A DNA stretch of 48,644 nucleotides from Sphaerisporangium melleum. Its GTDB lineage: Bacteria; Actinomycetota; Actinomycetes; Streptosporangiales; Streptosporangiaceae. The position numbers and the translations under genes were made by a program. Position 1 is the first letter of the stretch. Each line of letters begins with the position of its first letter. Shown here in pieces: positions 20,317 through 27,823 of the stretch. The notes beneath the pieces were generated by a model, which searched no databases, was not told the origin of the DNA, and saw only the letters and a program-made list of their open reading frames with translations. The stretch is from assembly GCF_014646695.1 (NCBI RefSeq), contig NZ_BMNT01000010.1, positions 56,822 through 105,465 of the forward strand, read 5' to 3'.

Positions 20317-21867
20317 ATGGCCCAGCCCCATCTCGACGACGACGCCAGACGCCTCGCCGAGCTCGGATACAAGCAGGAGCTCTCGCGAAGCTGGAGCGGC
20401 TTCTCCAACTTCGCGATCTCGTTCTCGATCATCTCCATCCTGGCCGGCTGCTTCACGACCTTCAGCCAGGCGTGGAACAACGGCGGGCCGATCGCCATCT
20501 CGATCGGCTGGCCGCTGATCTCGGCGTTCATCCTCATCATCGGCTTGTGCATGTCCGAGCTGGTCTCGGCCTACCCGACGGCCGGCGGCATCTACTGGTG
20601 GGCCGCCAAGCTCGGCAGACCGGTCCACGGCTGGTTCACCGGCTGGCTTAACCTGATCGGGCTGATCGCGGTCACCGCGTCGGTGGACTACGGCTGCGCG
20701 ACGTTCCTGAACATCACCATCGGCCGGTTCAGTGAGAGCTGGGCGAGCGGCGACCCGCTGCAGCAGACGTTCCTGCTGTTCGCGGTGGTCCTGGTGCTGC
20801 ACGCGCTGATCAACATCTTCAGCCACCGGCTGATCTCGCTGCTGCAGAACATCTCGGTCTGGTGGCACGTGTTCGGCGCGGCGGCGGTCGTGCTGATCCT
20901 GATCTTCGGGCCGTCCGAGCACCAGAGCGTCGGATTCCTGTTCGAGCAGTTCAACAACTCCGGCTTCGGCTCGGGCACCTCGGGGCCGTCGTTCTGGCTG
21001 TACGTGCTGCCGCTGGGCTTCCTGCTCACCCAGTACACGATCACCGGGTTCGACGCGTGCGCCCACGTGTCGGAGGAGACGCACGGAGCCGCCATGTCGG
21101 CCGCCAAGGGACTGTGGCGGTCGATCTTCTACTCGGCCATCGGCGGCTGGGTGCTGCTGCTCGCCTTCCTGTTCGCCGCGACCGACGTGGACGCCGTGAA
21201 CAAGGAGGCCGGATTCGTCGGGGCGATCTTCACCTCGTCGCTGACCCCGGGCCTGGCCACGGTGATCTTCGGCATCTCGACGATCGGGCAGTTCTTCTGC
21301 GGCATGAGCTGCGTGACCTCGATGTCCCGCATGACCTACGCCTTCTCGCGGGACGGCGCCGTCCCCGGCTGGCGCCTGTGGTCGCGCGTCGACCGCAACC
21401 GGACCCCGGTCAACGCGATCATCGCCGGCTGCGCCGTCGCCCTGCTGATCACCCTGCCCGCGCTGTACGCGCCGGCCGGGACCACCACCCCGGTGGCCTT
21501 CCTTGCCGTGGTGTCCATCGCGGTGATCGGGCTCTACCTGGCCTTCCTCATCCCGATCTGGCTGCGGCTGCGCATGGGCGCCGCCTTCCGGCCCGGCCCG
21601 TGGACGCTCGGCGGCAGGTACAAGCTGTTCGGCTGGATCGCGGTCATCGAGATCGCCATCATCTCGGTGTACTTCGTCATGCCGATCAGCCCGGCCGGCG
21701 TGCCGGGCTCGCCGGACTTCACCTGGACCTCGGTCAACTACGCCCCGATCGCGGTCGGCGCCGTCCTGCTGGGCATCGCCCTGTGGTGGACGCTGTCGGC
21801 CCGTCACTGGTTCACCGGCCCGCGCCGCACCGTCGACGAGGTCCCCCTCGACGAACCGGTCGTCTGA
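20317..21867 (+). CDS. APC-family amino acid/amine permease
   Basis: A 516-residue membrane transporter with about 12 hydrophobic segments, beginning after a short N-terminal tail (SWSGFSNFAISFSIISILAG). The signature GGIYWWAAKLG follows the second segment as in GABA/choline-type permeases of the amino acid-choline transporter group. It probably imports an amino acid or amine across the cytoplasmic membrane, driven by the ion gradient. CAAGGAGG at 20305-20312 precedes the ATG. Position after the kinase-like gene and near the divergent demethylating flavoprotein suggests uptake of the pathway substrate. A strong hairpin follows the stop. Confidence 0.9.
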   Translation: MAQPHLDDDARRLAELGYKQELSRSWSGFSNFAISFSIISILAGCFTTFSQAWNNGGPIAISIGWPLISAFILIIGLCMSELVSAYPTAGGIYWWAAKLGRPVHGWFTGWLNLIGLIAVTASVDYGCATFLNITIGRFSESWASGDPLQQTFLLFAVVLVLHALINIFSHRLISLLQNISVWWHVFGAAAVVLILIFGPSEHQSVGFLFEQFNNSGFGSGTSGPSFWLYVLPLGFLLTQYTITGFDACAHVSEETHGAAMSAAKGLWRSIFYSAIGGWVLLLAFLFAATDVDAVNKEAGFVGAIFTSSLTPGLATVIFGISTIGQFFCGMSCVTSMSRMTYAFSRDGAVPGWRLWSRVDRNRTPVNAIIAGCAVALLITLPALYAPAGTTTPVAFLAVVSIAVIGLYLAFLIPIWLRLRMGAAFRPGPWTLGGRYKLFGWIAVIEIAIISVYFVMPISPAGVPGSPDFTWTSVNYAPIAVGAVLLGIALWWTLSARHWFTGPRRTVDEVPLDEPVV

Positions 21868-21873
21868 CCCGGC

Positions 21874-21912
21874 GCCGCCTCGTTCCGGCCTGCGCGCCGG
21901 GGGCGAGGCGGC
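21874..21912. terminator. Bidirectional hairpin between permease and lipB
   Basis: GCCGCCTCG (21874-21882) pairs with CGAGGCGGC (21904-21912); inside, CCGGC pairs with GCCGG. It sits between two convergent genes, 4 bases after the permease stop. Confidence 0.55.
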
Positions 21913-21995
21913 CCGTCACCCCCTGCCCATCCAGCCGCATCGGGCCCGTCCGGCGGCCACCGGGTCCGCCGATCGGGCCGGCCCGGTGGCTCGGA

Positions 21996-22667
21996 TCAGG
22001 CGGGGGTGACCTCGAAGGCCTCGGCCACCACCCGGCGGACGTGCCCCATCGACGGCGGCTCGGCCAGCTCACGGGCCAGGGAGGTCATGTCGACGTCCGG
22101 CATGCCGCAGGCCACGGCGAAGTGCCAGGGGTCGAGGTCGCCGTCCACGTTCAGCGCGAAACCGTGGCTGGTCACACCCCGGCCGGCCCGCATGCCGATC
22201 GAGGCGATCTTGCGGCCGGTCTCGCGCGTCCAGACCCCGGTGAGCAGCTCCGAACCCGGCGGGGTCTCCCGTCGCTCGGCGGGCAGGCCGAGCTTCTCCA
22301 GCGCCTCGACCAGCCGCAGCTCGACCTCGCGGACGTAGTCCACCACGCCCTCGTCCGGGCGCAGCTTGACGATGAGGTAGCCGACGAGCTGGCCGGGCCC
22401 GTGGTAGGTCAGCTGGCCTCCGCGGCCGGTGAGCACGACGGGGATGCCGTGCGAGGGGTCGGGCAGATGCTCGGCGGCGGTGCGCTTGGTGGCCGTGAAC
22501 ACCTGCGGATGGCTGAGCAGCCACAGGGTGTCCGGCAGCTCGTCGCGCTGCCGCGCGGCGACCAGGTCGTTCATGCGGTCCATGGCCTGCTCGTAGTCGA
22601 CGAGCTCATCGTGGATCAGGGCCAGCGGCCGCGCACGTACGGTTCGTTCGCTCACGACTCCGAGCAT
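21996..22667 (-). CDS. lipB: Octanoyl-[acyl-carrier-protein]:protein N-octanoyltransferase
   Basis: A 223-residue LipB, which transfers octanoate from ACP to lipoyl domains in the cytoplasm, the first step of lipoate biosynthesis. Diagnostic motifs are RGGQLTYHGPGQLVGYLIVK, the lysine segment GRKIASIGMRAGRGVTSHGF, and the C-terminal VACGMPDVDMTSL with the acyl-thioester Cys. ATG 22667 is preferred (GGGA shortly before it); a GTG three codons upstream at 22676 is possible. LipA, usually adjacent in actinomycetes, is not in the window: the next gene downstream is the convergent permease. Confidence 0.95.
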   Translation of the reverse strand: MLGVVSERTVRARPLALIHDELVDYEQAMDRMNDLVAARQRDELPDTLWLLSHPQVFTATKRTAAEHLPDPSHGIPVVLTGRGGQLTYHGPGQLVGYLIVKLRPDEGVVDYVREVELRLVEALEKLGLPAERRETPPGSELLTGVWTRETGRKIASIGMRAGRGVTSHGFALNVDGDLDPWHFAVACGMPDVDMTSLARELAEPPSMGHVRRVVAEAFEVTPA

Positions 22668-22697
22668 ACGTCCCACAACGGGACGACCCGCATCCCG

Positions 22698-22759
22698 GAG
22701 CCGCCGCTGACCTGCCTGTCCGCCGGCACGCGGGCCGTCACGCTCATCAGCGGCGGCTC
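22698..22759. terminator. 13-bp inverted repeat between pspC-like gene and lipB
   Basis: GAGCCGCCGCTGA (22698-22710) is the exact complement of TCAGCGGCGGCTC (22747-22759), with a 36-base loop that itself can fold. Between two leftward genes, it could end the PspC transcript. No T run. Confidence 0.35.
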
Positions 22760-22824
22760 GCGTGGGGGCCGGAAAGAACGGACCGGCGCGTCCGGCGGGA
22801 ACCGGGCGGCCGGGCCGCCGTCGG

Positions 22825-23034
22825 TCAGTAGTGTGCCGTAGAGGACCACTGGTCGTGGGCGGACGGCGCCTTCGGCACGATCGCCCACATGATGATGTAG
22901 ATCACGAACTGCGGGCCGGGCAGGATGCACGACAGGATGAAGAGCAGGCGCACCAGGGTGGGCGGCACGCCCCACTTGTCCGCCAGGCCGCCACAGACGC
23001 CGGCGATGATCTTATGCTTCCTCGATCTGTACAT
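22825..23034 (-). CDS. PspC-domain membrane protein
   Basis: A 69-residue protein that is essentially one PspC domain: YRSRKHKIIAGVCGGLADKW at residues 2-21, then a hydrophobic segment (VRLLFILSCILPGPQFVIYI) and IIMWAIVP. PspC proteins sit in the cytoplasmic membrane and take part in envelope-stress responses; single-domain versions are common in actinobacteria. GGGGGAGGAG on the minus strand lies 6 bases before the ATG. It is divergent from the LURP-like gene. Confidence 0.9.
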   Translation of the reverse strand: MYRSRKHKIIAGVCGGLADKWGVPPTLVRLLFILSCILPGPQFVIYIIMWAIVPKAPSAHDQWSSTAHY

Positions 23035-23184
23035 GAGATCTCCTCCCCCGATCTTCGTTACTTGACCAACGATCGAGACTCCTGCCCGGTTCCGGGACCG
23101 GCATTCGTCACGCCACGGCCACGCACACGTTCCGCTGATCCGCCAGGCTTTAAGGTGGCAATCCCCTGACAATGGAGTAGCACC

Positions 23185-23763
23185 GTGGACCTCCCGACCC
23201 TGCAGGCCCAGCGCCGCCTGCTCGTTCGCCAGAAGATCACCATGATGGTGAACCGCTACGTGGTCCATATCGAGATGCCCGACGGGTCCGAGGGCCCCAT
23301 GGTGGCCTTCGCCGAGCAGAAGCGCATGGCGTTCAAGGAACAGGTCACCCTGTACACCGACGATTCCCGGCAGTACGTCCTGGCCGGGTTCAAGGCCCGC
23401 AAGGTGCTCGACCTCGGCAGCGGGTACGACGTCGTCGACCACGCCGGCCAGCCGATCGGCTTCTTCCGCAAGGAGTTCGCCGCCTCGCTGCTGCGCTCCA
23501 CCTGGCACTTCCAGCAGCCCGGCCTGCCGACGCTCACCGGGCAGGAGCGCAACGTGCTGGTCAGCATCCTGCGCCGGTTCGTCGACTCGCTGTCCTGGCT
23601 GCCCTACCACTTCGACTTCGGCGCGGGAGCGCAGATCGCGTTCTCGGTGGACCGCAAGTACGGCCTGCGCGACCGGTACATGGTGGACATCCAGGACCCT
23701 CGCCTGGACCGCCGGCTGATCATCGCCATGGCCGTCGCCCTGGACGCCCTCCAGGCCCGCTGA
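23185..23763 (+). CDS. LURP-one/tubby-like (scramblase-like) protein
   Basis: A 192-residue protein of the LURP-one-related/phospholipid-scramblase-like fold. Typical features are the opening LLVRQKITMMVNRYVVH, the mid segment VLDLGSGYDVVDHAGQPIGF and the C-terminal hydrophobic helix MAVALDALQ after RYMVDIQDPRLDRR. The start is GTG at 23185 with GGAG about 8 bases before it. The biological role of bacterial members is not established. It is divergent from the PspC protein across a 150-base gap, so both could belong to an envelope response (inference). Confidence 0.8.
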   Translation: MDLPTLQAQRRLLVRQKITMMVNRYVVHIEMPDGSEGPMVAFAEQKRMAFKEQVTLYTDDSRQYVLAGFKARKVLDLGSGYDVVDHAGQPIGFFRKEFAASLLRSTWHFQQPGLPTLTGQERNVLVSILRRFVDSLSWLPYHFDFGAGAQIAFSVDRKYGLRDRYMVDIQDPRLDRRLIIAMAVALDALQAR

Positions 23764-23950
23764 CCTCCCGCGCCTCCCCGATGAGCACGGCCCACTACCA
23801 GATCAGGCGCTGAACCACCACGACGGCGGCCGCGTCCACTCCGCGCTGACGCGAGCCGCGGCCCGCCGAACGGTGTCCGGCACTCCACCGGGGTGCGGCA
23901 CGCGCGACCGGCCGGTGCCCGGCACTCGGCGGGTGCGGCAAGCTCGATAC

Positions 23951-26596
23951 ATGACCGTGGAGGAGTCGCGCGCGGGCGACCTGCCCGTCCGCCAGGCACT
24001 GCCCGAGTTGCGCGCGGCGCTGGAGGCCGCCGGCGGCGCGGTGCTGGCCGCGCCGCCCGGCACCGGCAAGACGACCCTGGTGCCGCTCGCCCTGGCCGGC
24101 CTGGTGGACGGCGGGCCGCCGCGGCGGGTGATCGTGGCCGAGCCGAGGCGGGTCGCGACGCGGGCGGCGGCCCGGCGCATGGCCTGGCTGCTCGGCTCGC
24201 GGGTCGGCGAGGAGGTCGGGTTCACCGTCCGCGGCGAGCACCGGCCCGGCCGGCTGGTGCAGGTCATGACGACCGGCGTACTGCTCCAGCGGCTGCAACG
24301 CGACCCCGACCTGGACGGCGTCGACGCCGTGCTCGTCGACGAGTGCCACGAACGTCACCTGGACGCCGACACCGCGCTCGCGTTCCTGCTGGACGTCCGG
24401 GCCACCCTGCGGCCGGACCTTCGGCTGCTGGCCGCCTCGGCGACCGCCGACACCGGGCCCTGGTCCCGCCTGCTGTCGGACGCGCCCGTCGTCCGCGCCT
24501 CGGGCACCTCGCACCCCGTCCAGGTGGTGTGGGCGCCGCCGCAGCGCCCGGTGACCCCGCCGCACGGCATGCGCGTCGACCCGGCCCTGCTCGCCCACGT
24601 GGCCGCGGTGGTCCGCCGGGCCCTGGCCGAACGGGAAGGCGACGCGCTGTGCTTCCTGCCGGGCGTCGGCGAGATCGAGCGGGTGGCCGCCGCGCTGGCC
24701 GGGCACCTGCCCGCCGGAGTCGACCTGCTGCGCGCCCACGGGCGGGCCGAAGGGCTGGACGCCGTGCTGTCGGCCGGGCCGCGCCGGAGGGTCATCCTGG
24801 CCACCTCGGTGGCCGAGTCCAGCCTGACCGTCCCCGGAGTGCGGATCGTGGTCGACTCGGGGCTGGCACGCGAGCCGCGCACCGACCACGGACGCGGCCT
24901 GGGGGCGCTGACCACGGTGCGGGTGTCCAAGGCGTCCGCCGAGCAGCGGGCCGGGCGCGCGGGACGTGAAGCGCCGGGCACGGTGTACCGCTGCTGGCCG
25001 GAGGCCGAGCACGCGCGGCTGCCCGACCAGGCCCGGCCCGAGATCGCCCTGGCCGACCTGACCGCGTTCGCGCTGCAGGCCGCCTGCTGGGGGACGCCGG
25101 ACGCCTCCGGGCTCGCGCTGCTCGACCCGCCGCCGGCCGCCTCCATGGCCGTGGCCCTGCGTACGCTGCACGCGCTCGGCGCGCTCGCCGACGGGCGCGT
25201 CACCGAGCGGGGACGCCGGATGGCCGAGGCCGGCGTCCACCCCCGGCTGGCCCGTGCCCTGCTGGACGGGCCGCCGCGAGCCGCCGAGGTGGTGGCCCTG
25301 CTGTCGGAGGACCTGCCGCGGTCCGCCTCGGACGACCTGGTGGCCGTGTGGCGCGAGGCCAGGCGCGGCGACGCCCCCGCCTGGCGCCGCGAGACCCGCC
25401 GCCTCGCCCAGTCCGCCGCCCGGGCAGACGCGCAAACGGCCGGCAAGGACCCCTCCCGCGCTAGCGCGAGCACACGCCCAGGCGCCGGACACCCGGCCAC
25501 GGACACAGACGCCGAGCGCACGGGCACAGGACAAGGCACCGAGCGTACGGGCGCAGGACAAGGCACCGAGCGTACGGGCGCAGGCGCCGGCCGGACCGGC
25601 GGGCGGGCGATGGTCGTACGCGAGCCGGGCCGCCACCTGAGCGTGGCGGATGCGGATGACGCGGTGGCGGGGCTGGTGGTGGCGCTGGCCTACCCCGAGC
25701 GGGTGGCCAGGCGGCGTCCCGGCGGTGGGTACCTGATGGTGTCCGGGACCGCCGCCACGCTCCCGCCGGACTCCCGGCTCGGCGCGGCCGAGTGGCTGGC
25801 CATCGCGGTGGCCGACCGCCCGACCGGCTCGGCCTCGGCCCGGGTGCGCCAGGCCGTCGTGATCGACGAGGACGTGGCACGGCACGCCGCGGCGCCGTTC
25901 CACCGGGTCGAGGAGGAGGTCCGCTGGGAGGGGGACGTGGTGGCCCGGCGGGTCGAGCGGCTCGGCGCGGTCGAGCTGGCCGCCGTCCCGCTCCCGGACG
26001 CCGACGTCAGCGAGGCGATCGTGGCCGGCCTGCGCGCGGAGGGCCTGTCCCTGCTGCGCTGGACTCCGGAGGCCGTCGCGCTGCGCGAGCGCATGGCGTT
26101 CTGCCACCGGGTCCTCGGCGACCCCTGGCCGGACGTCTCCGACGCCGCCCTGGTCGAGGCCGCGCCCGCCTGGCTCGACCTCCCGCGCCTGCGCCGCCGG
26201 GCCGACCTCGCGCGGGTGGACGTGGCGGCGGCACTGCGACGGCTGCTGCCCTGGCACCTGCGCCTGGACGAGGTGGCCCCGGAGCGGGTCACCGTGCCAA
26301 GTGGGTCCCGCATCCGGGTGGACTACTCGGGCGACCGGCCGGTGCTGGCCGCCAAACTCCAGGAGCTGTTCGGCTGGCAGGCCGCGCCGCAGGTCGCCGG
26401 GGTGCCCCTCGTCGTCCACCTGCTCTCCCCGGCGGGCCGCCCGGCGGCGGTGACCGGCGACCTCGCGTCCTTCTGGCGCGAGGGCTACCGCGCCGTCCGC
26501 GCCGAACTACGCGGCCGCTACCCGAAACACCCCTGGCCCGAGGACCCGCTCACCGCCGCCCCCACCCGAAGGACCAACCGCCGCCCGCAACGCTGA
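23951..26596 (+). CDS. hrpB: ATP-dependent RNA helicase HrpB
   Basis: An 881-residue DEAH-type helicase of the HrpB family. Motif I APPGTGKTT (near residue 36), motif Ia AEPRRVATRAAA, motif II VDECHERHLD (DECH form), motif III ASATAD, motif VI EQRAGRAGREAPG. The HrpB-specific C-terminus is present: LQELFGWQAAPQV and VTGDLASFWREGYRAVRAEL, ending in YPKHPWPEDP. Role in bacteria is not well defined. Residues about 490-550 are a Thr/Gly/Ala-rich linker built partly of a 27-bp tandem repeat, inserted between helicase core and C-terminal domain. ATG 23951 is chosen by family length; no strong ribosome-binding site is seen. Two near-copies of a 23-base segment lie just upstream (23877-23900, 23918-23940). 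Confidence 0.93.
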   Translation: MTVEESRAGDLPVRQALPELRAALEAAGGAVLAAPPGTGKTTLVPLALAGLVDGGPPRRVIVAEPRRVATRAAARRMAWLLGSRVGEEVGFTVRGEHRPGRLVQVMTTGVLLQRLQRDPDLDGVDAVLVDECHERHLDADTALAFLLDVRATLRPDLRLLAASATADTGPWSRLLSDAPVVRASGTSHPVQVVWAPPQRPVTPPHGMRVDPALLAHVAAVVRRALAEREGDALCFLPGVGEIERVAAALAGHLPAGVDLLRAHGRAEGLDAVLSAGPRRRVILATSVAESSLTVPGVRIVVDSGLAREPRTDHGRGLGALTTVRVSKASAEQRAGRAGREAPGTVYRCWPEAEHARLPDQARPEIALADLTAFALQAACWGTPDASGLALLDPPPAASMAVALRTLHALGALADGRVTERGRRMAEAGVHPRLARALLDGPPRAAEVVALLSEDLPRSASDDLVAVWREARRGDAPAWRRETRRLAQSAARADAQTAGKDPSRASASTRPGAGHPATDTDAERTGTGQGTERTGAGQGTERTGAGAGRTGGRAMVVREPGRHLSVADADDAVAGLVVALAYPERVARRRPGGGYLMVSGTAATLPPDSRLGAAEWLAIAVADRPTGSASARVRQAVVIDEDVARHAAAPFHRVEEEVRWEGDVVARRVERLGAVELAAVPLPDADVSEAIVAGLRAEGLSLLRWTPEAVALRERMAFCHRVLGDPWPDVSDAALVEAAPAWLDLPRLRRRADLARVDVAAALRRLLPWHLRLDEVAPERVTVPSGSRIRVDYSGDRPVLAAKLQELFGWQAAPQVAGVPLVVHLLSPAGRPAAVTGDLASFWREGYRAVRAELRGRYPKHPWPEDPLTAAPTRRTNRRPQR
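25528..25581. repeat. 27-bp tandem repeat inside hrpB
   Basis: Two identical 27-bp units (25528-25554 and 25555-25581), each encoding nine residues of the type GQGTERTGA, preceded by a degenerate partial copy at 25509-25527. The unit is a multiple of three, so copy-number change keeps the frame. Confidence 0.85.
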
Positions 26597-26751
26597 CCCG
26601 GGCGGGTGCGTCCAGGCGGCCCTGGCCGAGGAGGGCGGCACGTCCGGTGCCGCCATCCCCGGCCGAAGCTCCCTCTCCGAGGTCGTCCGGTGTCTCCGGA
26701 GGGCGGGGTCGCACGTTACGAACGTCCGGCGCCGCCTCCGGAGGGCGGGGG

Positions 26752-27621
26752 TCACACGCCGATGGGGTGCCAGACGGTTTTGGTCTCCAGGAAGGCGGTG
26801 AGGCGGGCGGTGCCGGGGTCGGCGAGCCAGTCGGGCTTGCCGGAGGGGCGGAAGACGCGCTTGAGGTTCTCGGCGGCGGCCTGCTCGCAGGAGAGCGCGA
26901 GGTCGTCGGGGCAGCCGGTCAGGTCCAGCGCGTTGACGTCCATGTGGGACGCCAGCCACGGCGCGAGCTCGCCGAGCCTGCCGGTGAGCAGGTTGACCAC
27001 GCCGCCCGGCAGGTCGGAGGTCGCCAGCGCCTCGGCCAGGGTGACCGCGGGCAGCGGCGCCCGCTCGGAGGCCACGACCACGCAGGTGTTGCCGGTGACG
27101 ATCACCGGCGCGATCACCGAGATCAGGCCGAGCAGCGGGCCCTCCGGCGGCGCGGCCACCGCGACCACCCCGACCGGCTCGGCGGTGGAGAGGTTGAGGT
27201 ACGGCCCGGCCACCGGGTTCGCCGACCCCCGGATCGCCCCGATCTTGTCCGACCAGCCCGCGTACCAGACCAGCCGGTCCACGGCGGCGTCGACCAGCTC
27301 GCCGGCCTTGCGCGCCGACACCCCGTCGGCCGCGGCCACCTCGTCGGCGAACTGCGCGCGCCGCCCCTCCAGCATCTCGGCGATGCGGTAGAGGATCTGC
27401 CCGCGGTTGTAGGCGGTCGCGCCGGACCAGCCGGGGAACGCCTTGCGGGCGGCGATGACCGCGTCGCGGGCGTCCTTGCGCGAGGCCAGCGCGGCGTTGG
27501 CGAGGAAGTCGCCCTTGGAGGAGGTCACCGGGTAGGACCTTCCGCTCTCCGAACGCGGGAACGCCCCGCCGATGTACAGCTTGTACGTCTTGCGCACGGT
27601 GAGCCTGCCGGGCTCAGTCAT
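26752..27621 (-). CDS. Short aldehyde dehydrogenase-family protein lacking the catalytic domain
   Basis: A 289-residue protein that matches the N-terminal half of ALDHs: YIGGAFPRSESGRSYPV, AARKAFPGWSGATAYNRGQI, then the Rossmann part (GVVAVAAPPEGPLLGLIS; GNTCVVVASERAPLPAVTL; LPGGVVNLLTGRLGEL). The segment where ALDHs have ELGGK and the catalytic GQxC is absent: after VNALDLTGC the protein ends with an unrelated tail of about 60 residues. It therefore could bind NAD but not oxidise aldehydes in the usual way. It is not obviously broken: the frame is clean and the start has GGAG 5 bases before it. As the last gene of the deoC-ALDH operon it may be a partner subunit of the full-length ALDH (inference). 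Confidence 0.85.
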   Translation of the reverse strand: MTEPGRLTVRKTYKLYIGGAFPRSESGRSYPVTSSKGDFLANAALASRKDARDAVIAARKAFPGWSGATAYNRGQILYRIAEMLEGRRAQFADEVAAADGVSARKAGELVDAAVDRLVWYAGWSDKIGAIRGSANPVAGPYLNLSTAEPVGVVAVAAPPEGPLLGLISVIAPVIVTGNTCVVVASERAPLPAVTLAEALATSDLPGGVVNLLTGRLGELAPWLASHMDVNALDLTGCPDDLALSCEQAAAENLKRVFRPSGKPDWLADPGTARLTAFLETKTVWHPIGV

Positions 27622-27823
27622 CGCCTCTCCAGGTCATCTCTTCCTGCCACAGCCGCACCGGCAGGAGGACCTGCCGGCAGCGGCTCACTCCGCAGCGGTG
27701 GGCGAACCAGCCCTGGCGGGCGGTCGTGGTCGTACGGCCGGCGCGGGCGTGGGCGTGCCCGCGGGTGATCTGCGCGCGGCGGGCCCGGCGCGGCCGGCGG
27801 CGGTGCTCGCAGGGGTCAGACAT
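27614..27823 (-). CDS. Small Arg-rich protein of unknown function between two ALDH genes
   Basis: A 69-residue ORF that fills the gap between the two aldehyde dehydrogenase genes. Its ATG (27823) overlaps the stop of the upstream ALDH (ATGTCTGA) and its end overlaps the start of the downstream gene by 8 bases, so translation would be coupled at both ends. About 63 of 69 third positions are G or C, while first and second positions are clearly lower, the pattern of real genes in this genome. The protein is very basic (Arg 17-18) and has Cys/His pairs (DPCEH; FAHRCGVSRCRQ) that could bind a metal. No family was recognised. Product existence is inferred from these signals. Confidence 0.5.
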   Translation of the reverse strand: MSDPCEHRRRPRRARRAQITRGHAHARAGRTTTTARQGWFAHRCGVSRCRQVLLPVRLWQEEMTWRGDD

